Shown one piece after another: positions 12,879-20,960 of a DNA stretch of 64,000 nucleotides. The stretch's first letter is position 1. Every line of letters starts with the position of its first letter. The position numbers were made by a program, and so were the translations under genes. Under the pieces are notes generated by a model that saw nothing but the letters and a program-made list of their open reading frames with translations, did no database searches and was not told the origin of the DNA. This stretch comes from Cladosporium sp. IMV 00045 (lineage: Eukaryota > Ascomycota > Dothideomycetes > Cladosporiales > Cladosporiaceae). The DNA lies in assembly GCA_001931905.2 (NCBI GenBank), contig MSJI02000519.1, positions 1-64,000 on the forward strand, given 5' to 3'.

Positions 12879-13271
12879 ATGTCTTTAGATCTGCCCCCGG
12901 AGAACGGAACCCCCACAACTGAACAGCAGATTACAGCGACTGGCGACGCGTTGCTGCACTTGCTTCTTGCCTCTAGACAACAGCCACCAGTTCCACAGCA
13001 GTCGTCAATGATGGTACCGGCTCCATCAAAGCCTGGACCCATCCCTCAGGCTTGCTTCTGTTGCCGTAAAATGAGCACATCCAAATCGCCTCATCGTTCC
13101 CAGCTCACCCGGACTTGCGAGCCATGTTACGCGGATTGGAAAGGTTTATGTGGAGAAGAAGCATCGACACGCTGGGACGAATCACGAGTCGAGATAGTAG
13201 ATGCTGAAGCGTATCATCGATTCTGGTTGAACATCGAGGCTCGTACGATGACCATTTCCAAAACTCGTTGA
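12879..13271 (+). CDS. Small hypothetical protein with two CxxC pairs
   Basis: This is a single-exon candidate of 130 residues, with ATG at 12879 and stop ending at 13271. I do not recognise a family. The first half is low complexity, with Pro, Gln, Ser and Thr (two short Gln/Pro runs). A Cys cluster follows: CFCC, about 20 residues with many Lys, Arg and Ser, then CEPC followed by YADW. This spacing could bind one zinc ion. The C-terminal third (DAEAYHRFWLNIEART) looks amphipathic and protein-like. The stop lies 97 bp from the 3' end of the convergent acyl-CoA ligase. The same frame is open upstream to 12783 but without an ATG. It could be a real small zinc-ribbon-like protein or a chance frame. 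Confidence 0.4.
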   Translation: MSLDLPPENGTPTTEQQITATGDALLHLLLASRQQPPVPQQSSMMVPAPSKPGPIPQACFCCRKMSTSKSPHRSQLTRTCEPCYADWKGLCGEEASTRWDESRVEIVDAEAYHRFWLNIEARTMTISKTR

Positions 13272-13368
13272 GTGGTCGTCAGCTACCTGTTGCATATATA
13301 TCTGATAGTGGTAGGCTTCGCACCGAACCGAAACAGGGCTACTATGTGCAACAAAATCGCTCGTCTCA

Positions 13369-15182
13369 TCAAGCGTTGTCCCTCTTGCCCCCCTTCGCCC
13401 AATCCCTCAGAACATTCTTGCGAAGCTTACCAGTCGACGTCTTAGGCAACTCGGCCAGGACCTCGACCTCGCGAGGCACCATGAACCGGCTTATGCCGCT
13501 CTTGTTCTTCGCCCACTCAATCACCTGTTCGCCCGTCAATTGTCCGTTCCCACCTGGTTTGAGGGTAACGAACGCCTTGGGTCTCTCGCCCCAATGCGGG
13601 TCTGGCACGGCCACGCAAGCAGCTTCCAGAATATCCGGGTGCGTCACGAGGAGTGATTCCAGCGCCAGAGAGCTGATGTTCTCGCCGCCTGAGATGATGA
13701 TGTCCTTGGCTCTGTCGAGAATCTGGATCGCGCCGTCTGGATGCCATACCGCGAGATCGCCGCTGTGCATCGCACCGCCCAAGAACAGCTTGCGCGTCGC
13801 TTCGGGGTTTTTGTAGTACTCTTTGGCGCAGATGTTGCCCGTGAAGATGATCTCGCCGATTTCCTTGCCGTCTCGCTTGACCTCGATGAGGTCTGCTGAA
13901 GGTTCGTCTGGGTCGTCCTCGCTCGTCTTGACGACGCGTACTGGCAGTGATGTGACGAAACCGTGGCCTTGTCGAGCCATGCGGCCGTACTTCTCTTTGA
14001 CTTCTAGCTCGTTCCAGGAAGGCTTGAAATAGCCTTTCGTGATTGGACCGTAGCTCTCGGTGAGTCCGTATACATGTACAGGGTTGAGGTTGAGGTTCTC
14101 CATGGTTTCAAATAGGTGAGCAGTCGGTGGGCTTGCCGCCACGGTCACGCGAACAGGCTCTGTGGGCGTGTTAGCTGGTGGTCTTGTATCTTCAGACTCT
14201 TTGACTTACCAGGCAATTTCTCAGCATTCGGATCTGCGCAAAGCAGGATATTCACAGTAGGCGCCGCGTTGAAATGGCTTATCGCCTCATCCTTCAACAA
14301 ACGCCAGATCTCCGGATAATCGATCTTCCTCAAACAATAGTGCGTCCCCCGGACAGCAGTGACTGCCCAAGGGAAAGTCCAGCCCATGGCGTGGAACATA
14401 GGCAGAGTCCACAGATAATGGCATCGGTCAGCCTTCGAGTTGTGCGTGTTCAGACCACTTTCCACGATGTTGCCGACTGTTGCCAGATATGCGCCTCTAT
14501 GCGTATAGACCACGCCTTTAGGTCTCGCAGTTGTTCCTGATGTATATGACAAGGCGAGCATGTACTCCTCATTGGTGGTCTCCGTCTCCAAAGCATCCCA
14601 GCCATGGCCGCCCGTCTCACTGTCATGCTGCAAGCCCTCGAGCACTGCCTGATCGAAAGGTCCGCTCAGCTCTCCTTCAGTCGCATCGGTGTCCGTATCC
14701 ACGATGATCCTGACGTTCGGATGGTTCTTGGTGAAAGACTCGAGCAGATGCTGGAACTCGGCGTCCACAATGATCGAATCGACCTCGGCATGATCAAAGA
14801 TGTACGCAATATCGTCCTGTTTCAAGCGATAATTGATGGCGACGTTCACCGCACCCGCAGCCCCGATGCCGTAGATTGATTCAAGGAATGCTGGCGTATT
14901 GGGCGCGAGTATGCCTACCCTCTTGAATCCGTGTTTCCGCAAGAAATATGCCAGTCCCCGAGCTCGGTCTGCGGCTTCTTGATATGTGCGCCGGAGGATC
15001 TTCTTGTTGGCCGTGACGTGGTAGATTGCGCATGCTTCGGGTTCGATGGCCGCGGCGCGTGGCAGGAAGACGGTGGGGGAGAGTTGGTGGATGTTGTGTC
15101 GGTGTGCATAGGAATCAGACGTCGAAGATGCTGGGTTTAATTGGGCGACGAAGGATGAAAGGCGGCGGAGTGCTGATGACAT
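13369..15182 (-). CDS. AMP-forming acyl-CoA synthetase / ligase
   Basis: Predicted 587-residue ANL-superfamily enzyme that activates a carboxylic acid (probably a fatty or aryl acid) to acyl-CoA through an acyl-adenylate. Two exons: 15182-14210 and 14159-13369, with a 50-bp intron; the junction reads EKLP/EPVRV. Motifs: P-loop TSGTTARPKGV, the A4-like MFHAMGWTFPW, A5 YGLTESYGP, A7 SGDLAVWHPDG, A8 DRAKDIIISGGENIS, and the catalytic Lys motif TSTGKLRKN near the C-terminus. The first 20 residues carry Arg and Ser without acids, so mitochondrial import is possible. There is no C-terminal peroxisomal tripeptide. The overall style is close to the plant/bacterial medium-chain or AAE-type ligases. 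It lies next to a DUF3074 gene and close to a thioesterase, a chemically opposite activity. Confidence 0.93.
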
Positions 15183-15752
15183 GGTGGAGGATGGGAAGTG
15201 GAGTGAAGGAAGGGTACGGCTCTAGCAAATGAGATATGGTCCCTATGTTTCACGCTGCAATGTTACAAGGAAGAAATCATTTGACAAGTAACAAATAGAA
15301 GAGTGTACACAGTAAGATCTGACGAGCCGTCGCAGCAACCCGGTCGGTCTTTGGTCTTTCGGCCACCCTTGTGGAGATCATGGGGAACTGTGGGGTCTAA
15401 TATGGCGGAGAGGCGCTTGACGCAGCCGAGGTCATTTGTCTTTGGCGAGAAACCCGTCGCTCGAAGGGAAAGTATAACCTAAAGAAGCTTGATATCTCAA
15501 TTTATTGATGCATATGATGTCAACAGATCATGCTCTAACTCGACTTCCCATTGGGATTGCTGTCGAAAGCTTGGCTGAGAACTATCTGACCGACAGCTTG
15601 AGGACTTCGATAAACGGGATACATGTACTCAGAGACCGTTGAATATGGCCTTGTTTGAGGATTTCGAAAGCATTCAAGGGGATATCTAGGTCGTGAGTAT
15701 CAATAGATTGTGCTAACACATTAAGACCACACCTCCAACAAAAGCCAATTGA
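15183..15752. other. Intergenic, nothing beyond promoter/3' sequence
   Basis: This is 570 bp between the start of the acyl-CoA ligase and the stop of the DUF3074 gene, both on the minus strand. No coding frame stands out. One TACATGTA palindrome lies at 15620-15627. Confidence 0.5.
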
Positions 15753-16667
15753 TCATGCCTTACCAGCCCTCTGCTCCTCGCAATACTGCATGAACAACCC
15801 AACATCCTTCACTACAGCTCCAGGCACACCCAGGTTCTGGGCCCATTGCGGCAGGATTCCCCCAGCATCGCTAGCCGTACCCATCTGCCACTTGACATTC
15901 TTCCCACCATCAATGAGCTCTCCGCGCTCAACGCTCACATACTGCCCGGTCGTGACCTTCGGCCTGTCCTGATACTTCACGCCTGGCAAGCCGCGAGCAG
16001 AAACGGGCAGTTGTATCACCAACCAATCATTCCTCGCCGGCCGTTTCGCCCAAATGCACATGACGGTGAAGACTCGGTCATTCAGCGGCGGAGGAATACT
16101 ATGCAGCATTTCCCTCACCTCCGCGCCCACATCTTCCCACTCGCCTACTTTCTTGTCCAGCCTTCCCAGCTCCTCACTCCAGTCGAAGACCAAATGCGCA
16201 TCGAGGACGTCAGGTGTGTAATCGTCCTCGCGCTCACAGTGGTTCGCTCTCGTTCCCTTGTCAAACTCCTCCCAGCTCGCTGTGCCGGATTTCGCAGCGT
16301 TCTCGTGAATGCTCGTGCGCGCGAACCACGTCTCGACCGTACCGCTGCAGTTTTTAGGCCGTACCGAGGCGGGAATCTCGCTGCTCTGCACTTCGCGGGA
16401 TAGGAGCTCAACGGGCGCGGTGGAGGGTGGGGAGCGCTTGTCTTTGGATTTGGATTTGAAGTTCTGAGGAAAGTAGGATGTCATGAAGGCGTCGGCTTCG
16501 GCGAGGACGGCGGCGGTGTAGTCTGCGATTGTGGGGCGTGCATTGCCGGTTGTGGGTGGGAGGGTTGGGTGTGATGGGAGTTCGGAGTGGTCGCGGTCGC
16601 GTAGGCGGACGATAGGGCCGAGAGAGGAGGTTTCTTTCGTAGGTGGTGATTGAGGTTGTGCCGACAT
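15753..16667 (-). CDS. DUF3074 domain protein (START-like)
   Basis: Single-exon protein of 304 residues, ATG at 16667. It belongs to the fungal DUF3074 family. The family core is visible from about residue 110: TWFARTSIHENAAKSGTASW, then DDYTPDVLDAHLVFDW, the FTVMCIWAKR strand, TTGQYVSVERGEL, and the conserved end MGTASDAGGILPQWAQNLG followed by VPGAVVKDVGLFMQY. The family is predicted to have the START/Bet v 1-like fold, suggesting a lipid or hydrophobic ligand; no biochemical role is established to my knowledge. No signal peptide or membrane segment is visible. The start is divergent from the thioesterase at 17285, so the two may share the 617-bp promoter region. Confidence 0.85.
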   Translation of the reverse strand: MSAQPQSPPTKETSSLGPIVRLRDRDHSELPSHPTLPPTTGNARPTIADYTAAVLAEADAFMTSYFPQNFKSKSKDKRSPPSTAPVELLSREVQSSEIPASVRPKNCSGTVETWFARTSIHENAAKSGTASWEEFDKGTRANHCEREDDYTPDVLDAHLVFDWSEELGRLDKKVGEWEDVGAEVREMLHSIPPPLNDRVFTVMCIWAKRPARNDWLVIQLPVSARGLPGVKYQDRPKVTTGQYVSVERGELIDGGKNVKWQMGTASDAGGILPQWAQNLGVPGAVVKDVGLFMQYCEEQRAGKA

Positions 16668-17284
16668 GTTGTGGAAGACGTCGTGGGAGCTTCTGAAGAT
16701 GGTTTGGATACACAGAGGGTGCGTGGTAGTGATAAGACGTGTAGGATTGGTGACAAGGAAGAATGAAGAACTTAGCTTGTTAGATCTGAAAGGGAAGAGA
16801 TGTTCTGATCGCGAGAGCTTCTATGTGCAGCGGCCATGTCTGGTATAGGTGGGAGGCGCGAGCGAGCAGCGATCTCGAACTCAACTTGTCATTGATGACG
16901 ATCTTGTTGACTCAGCCATCATGTCTGCGCACATGTCACAGAGGGAGCTGCTACATTTCATCGAAAGATTGTCGGCATCTATCGCATGAGCAGATGGAAT
17001 GCATATTCCGCATATGTACAGTCGCGAAGAATCGATGGTGACGCAGAGAGAAGAAAGAGCAATCAAGAATTCCCATCTCATCAACAAACAGGCTCAAGCT
17101 CAAGCTTTCTGAAGTCTTGAATCCATCATCAACCTCGGCTTGAGCAACATGAAAGTACATGTACCCGAACTTCTCGAGCATCAAAATAAAACCACTAATA
17201 AGATCAACGTATCGTTGATCCTATCCGTTGTTTTTGCAGATATAATAAGGGCACTTTACAATATACACAAGTGCCACTGAAAAA
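16668..17284. promoter_or_regulatory. Divergent promoter region, DUF3074 / thioesterase
   Basis: This 617-bp interval separates two divergently transcribed genes. It contains TACATGTA at 17156-17163, an 8+8 inverted repeat at 17202-17220 and a TATA-like TATAATAA at 17241-17248, about 44 bp before the thioesterase ATG. No other gene was seen. Confidence 0.45.
17202..17220. promoter_or_regulatory. Inverted repeat, operator-like, before a TATA box
   Basis: The sequence GATCAACG-TAT-CGTTGATC is a perfect 8-bp inverted repeat around a 3-bp spacer. It sits 20 bp upstream of TATAATAA and 65 bp upstream of the thioesterase ATG. The position suits a site for a dimeric regulator, but no factor is known to me for this sequence. 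Confidence 0.35.
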
Positions 17285-17844
17285 ATGGCAGCACTGGGTC
17301 TCGATCTTGCCTCAAAGCGTCAGAGGAAACGAGGCGACTATGCGTACCACGAAGATTACCGAACGAGATGGTATGTTGCGAAGAAACTTGATTTGAAACA
17401 TGGCATTGACGAAGTCGCTTCTGCAGGGCAGACAATGACATGTTCCACCATCTCAACAATCCAATCTACGGCGTGTTGATAGACTCCATCATCAACAGCT
17501 ACCTCATACAGCGCTGCGGGTACAGCACATCAAAGGCCAAACACATCGGCCTCGTGGCGAACAGTTACTGCGATTATTTCGGAGCGGCCAATTACCCTGG
17601 TATGTTGGATGTTGGGCTACGTGTCGTGAAGATTGGCAACAGCTCCGTCATGTACGAGGTCGGCGTCTTCCAGGAGGGCGAGGAGCAGGTCAAAGCAGTG
17701 GGCGGTTTCACGCAGATTTGGGTCGATAGAGCGACTAACAAGGTCACGGCGGAGGGCGTACCTGGTAGCATAAGGAAGCCTTTGGGGCCGTTGTTGGAGG
17801 GCAGTGGCCAGGAAGGGGAAGTGCCTAAGTCGGCGAAGCTGTAA
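17285..17844 (+). CDS. HotDog-fold acyl-CoA thioesterase (4HBT), PTS1 AKL
   Basis: Predicted 167-residue thioesterase of the 4HBT/YbgC type, hydrolysing acyl-CoA to the free acid and CoA. Exons 17285-17370 and 17427-17844 flank a 56-bp intron; the junction restores TRWADNDMFHHLNN, which is the active-site region (Asp on the loop before the hot-dog helix). Later parts fit the fold: YFGAANYPGMLDVGLRV, KIGNSSVMYEVGVF and the FTQIWVDRATNK strand. The last three residues are Ala-Lys-Leu, a good peroxisomal PTS1 signal, so peroxisomal action on beta-oxidation intermediates is likely. It is divergent from the DUF3074 gene and close to an acyl-CoA ligase. The true substrate chain length cannot be read from the sequence. 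Confidence 0.88.
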
Positions 17845-18554
17845 TAGACGGTATAAGTCCGATGGAGACATTAGAGCGTGACTTGCTAGAGACCACATTA
17901 CATTGCAGAAGGCTGCCTTTTTGCAAGTGAGCGAAAATGATTCAGAATGCATTTTACTTAGTATCATGTTAACGACTTTCAAGCATACGTTGATTGCTGT
18001 TGGAGAGCGCCATCATCCTGGCTAGCATCCGAGTGTTAATCGCTAAAAGTGTCTGGCTTAACATTTCCCTCCAAGTTGACGCTACACAGCTGACAGAAAA
18101 AGACGTGATATGATTTATTGTTACAGCAAATGATTTAAGATACTTGTAGCTAGATGATGGTATCCACATCGCACTCAACGCACGGACTCTCCAGTCAACC
18201 ATCTCGGCGTAACTTCAAGGCGTAACTCTCACCACGACAACGCAGTGTCACATTTCTAAGTTCGATTTAAAGCGAGATTAATGAGAAGATTGATGCGTCG
18301 AGGTAAACAGACCAAACAAATTATACCAAAAGTTGTCTCTACTTAGCCGTCAGACTGCTGACCAATCCGATCCAGTCATACATCGAGTCTGACAGGTGTT
18401 TATCGAGTCCTGTCTACTTGACAAAATTCTCCTCGATTCCAGACTACTCAATTTTACGACGGAGTAAACATCAGACCCTGTCAAACGTGTGGAAGCACAA
18501 AACAAGTGCCTGGTTCTTCCACTCTGGCTGCTTCCTGTTCATCAGTAACACAAC
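17845..18554. other. Intergenic, presumed FMO promoter
   Basis: This is 710 bp between two plus-strand genes. It is more AT-rich than the flanking coding DNA. I see no coding frame and no clear repeat. Confidence 0.5.
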
Positions 18555-20798
18555 ATGGCGGCGGCAAAGAAGACCGTGTGCATAATCGGTGCCGGACCAG
18601 CTGGCTTGGTGGCCGCAAAGACACTCATCAGGTCTGGCCACTGTGAAGTTACGATTCTCGAGAAGAATGACCGCCTGGGAGGAATCTGGGCTCTGGACGA
18701 ACAATCTGTCGGCGAATATCTCAGCCCGGATACTCCAACCAATTTGTCAAAGTTTACCGTTGGATTTTCTGACCTCTCTTGGAGCTCCGTAGGACTTGAG
18801 GGAAAATGCAAACCCGTAGAACCGCCCATGTTTCCAAGAGCTTGGCAGGCCAACAAGTATCTGGAAGCCTACAGGAAGAAGTTCATCCCTGACGGTGTGA
18901 TCAAGTACAGGCAGGAAGTTGCGAATGTTTCAAAAAAGATGCAGCTTGCCGTCGGTGCGAAGCCGTTTTGGGCTATCAAAATCAGAGACGAGAATGGAGT
19001 TGAGAGAGAAGAAGACTTCGATTACGTTGTCGTTGCTTCAGGCTTCTTCTCGAGAGCTCGACCCTTACAACAAAATGTGTCTGCCGATCCTAGACACTTG
19101 TCTGTGGAAGTCATTCACAGCTCTCGGTTCCGCAACCTCGCAGACCTGTTTCCTGGGGATAGTCTCTCCGCCGGAAAGAACATTTTGATCATCGGCGGCG
19201 GCAACTCTTCTGGCGAGGTTGCCGCTGCTGTCGCTTCCCACCTTTCTGATGCACAATGGTCGCCAGACTCCGCCACTCGAAAACGGTTTGAAGGCTGCAA
19301 GATCATACATGTCACACCTAGACCGCTCTACGGACTCCCTCCTTTCGTACCCACAGATGAAAGCTCCACCAGTTTCATGCCGATCGACTTCCATCTCTAC
19401 AATCTTTCACGAAGACTTCCCGGTCCCATCACAGGAAACGCAGGGAGAGTGACCGAGGATGTGAAGAACATGATCCATGGTGCCATGAGGGGCATGATTG
19501 GCGGAGATCAGTCTGACCTCGGAGCCGGTGCTCTGGTCAACCCAGAGGGTACTGAGAGAGCGACAGTGCAGGTTGCTCTCAGTGAGAGCTACCCTGAATA
19601 TGTCAGGTCTGGACTCATCGAAGTGCTTGCTGGCAAAGTCTCCGAAATCACGGAACGGGATGATGGAGCGACTACTGCGCTCGTCACAAAGGACGGAAGT
19701 ACTGCAGATATCGAGAACATCGGGGCCGTTGTGTATGCCACAGGATACAGCCCTGAGGCGGCTTTGCAATTGCTCCATCCACAACTGCGGGAGAGCATGC
19801 TTTACGATCCTGACAGCATGCGTCTTCCATTGATTCTAGAGCAATGGCAGACAAGCACTCAGCGTCACGATAACATGGCTCTCATTGGCTTCTATGAAGG
19901 CCCTTACTGGCCTATGATGGAAATGCAAATCAGATTGATCGCCTCACGCTGGTTTGACGAGAAGACGATTCCGCAGAAACCCCAAGAAGAGGCCGAGAAA
20001 TTGCTCGAGCTCCGCAAAGCGATGCAAGAACGACAACTTGACGTCCCTCAATACTGGTTCGGAGACTATCTCGGCTATCTCGAAGAGCTCTCTTCGGAAC
20101 TACAACTAAAGCGCAACGATGGACCCTTCGCCGAGAGAGAAGGCGCCGTATCCCCAGCTAGATACCTCGCGCCAACCGACGACAAAGCCGAAGCCGACAA
20201 AATCATGACCGACATGCACCAAGTCTGGACCGCCTGCAGAGACGAAGGCAAATACGTCCCACGCGCCGTCTTCCGCGCCCTACACGGCACTTGGAACCTC
20301 CACCGCCGCATCACAAGCACCAAAGGCGCCTACCCCTCCGGCGTCTTCAGCGGCACGGCATATTTCTACCCTCGTTTCCCCACCGCCGACAAGAGCGGCC
20401 AAGCCTTCGACCTCGAATACCTCTACATCGAAAGCGGCACGTTCACGCCTACATCCGGCCAACCCATCCAAGCCAGCCGGCGCTACGTGTACCGCTACTC
20501 GGAGCCGCAGGACCGGCTGAGCGTGTGGTTCGTCAAACCAGACGCCAACCTCGAAGTCGACTATCTCTTCCACGACCTCGCTTTCGTCCCGCCGGCGGAG
20601 GCGAGGGAGGAGGGCGCATGCGTGGCGCGTTCGAGCCATTTGTGCGTTGACGATATGTACCATACGGATTATAGGTTTCCGCTGAAGGGGATTTCGTTGC
20701 ATTACTTTCAGGTTAAGCATACGGTTAAGGGGCCGGGGAAGGATTATGTCGCTTTGGCGGAGTATAGGCGTGAGAAGAAGGAGGTGGTGAAGGAGTGA
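18555..20798 (+). CDS. Flavin-containing monooxygenase fused to a DUF6314-like domain
   Basis: Single exon, 747 residues. Residues 1 to about 500 are a class B flavin monooxygenase: FAD Rossmann motif IIGAGPAGLVAA at about 9-20, LEKNDRLGGIW, NADPH Rossmann motif IIGGGNSSGEVAA near 214, and the YATGY motif near 396. Such enzymes use FAD, NADPH and oxygen to oxidise N or S atoms or ketones. From about residue 575 a different domain begins with FRALHGTWNLHRRITS, then GVFSGTAYFYPR, EYLYIESG, YRYSEPQDRLSVWFVKP and HLCVDDMYHTDYRF. This matches the layout of the small beta-barrel DUF6314 family, normally a free protein of about 150-180 residues. The fusion is continuous without a frame break. Substrate unknown; no signal peptide. 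Its 3' end faces RGP1 162 bp away. Confidence 0.9.
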   Translation: MAAAKKTVCIIGAGPAGLVAAKTLIRSGHCEVTILEKNDRLGGIWALDEQSVGEYLSPDTPTNLSKFTVGFSDLSWSSVGLEGKCKPVEPPMFPRAWQANKYLEAYRKKFIPDGVIKYRQEVANVSKKMQLAVGAKPFWAIKIRDENGVEREEDFDYVVVASGFFSRARPLQQNVSADPRHLSVEVIHSSRFRNLADLFPGDSLSAGKNILIIGGGNSSGEVAAAVASHLSDAQWSPDSATRKRFEGCKIIHVTPRPLYGLPPFVPTDESSTSFMPIDFHLYNLSRRLPGPITGNAGRVTEDVKNMIHGAMRGMIGGDQSDLGAGALVNPEGTERATVQVALSESYPEYVRSGLIEVLAGKVSEITERDDGATTALVTKDGSTADIENIGAVVYATGYSPEAALQLLHPQLRESMLYDPDSMRLPLILEQWQTSTQRHDNMALIGFYEGPYWPMMEMQIRLIASRWFDEKTIPQKPQEEAEKLLELRKAMQERQLDVPQYWFGDYLGYLEELSSELQLKRNDGPFAEREGAVSPARYLAPTDDKAEADKIMTDMHQVWTACRDEGKYVPRAVFRALHGTWNLHRRITSTKGAYPSGVFSGTAYFYPRFPTADKSGQAFDLEYLYIESGTFTPTSGQPIQASRRYVYRYSEPQDRLSVWFVKPDANLEVDYLFHDLAFVPPAEAREEGACVARSSHLCVDDMYHTDYRFPLKGISLHYFQVKHTVKGPGKDYVALAEYRREKKEVVKE

Positions 20799-20960
20799 GT
20801 GATGGTGGTGAGATGAGGTATTGCTTGGAGGGCTGGAATTTCACGGAACGATTGATGAGATGCAAGAACGAATTCGAGAACGGAACTAGATTCACATCAT
20901 GAAAATGCTTTACGCTATGCAAGAAAAATTATTTAGAACAATGCTGACGAAGGCCATGAA

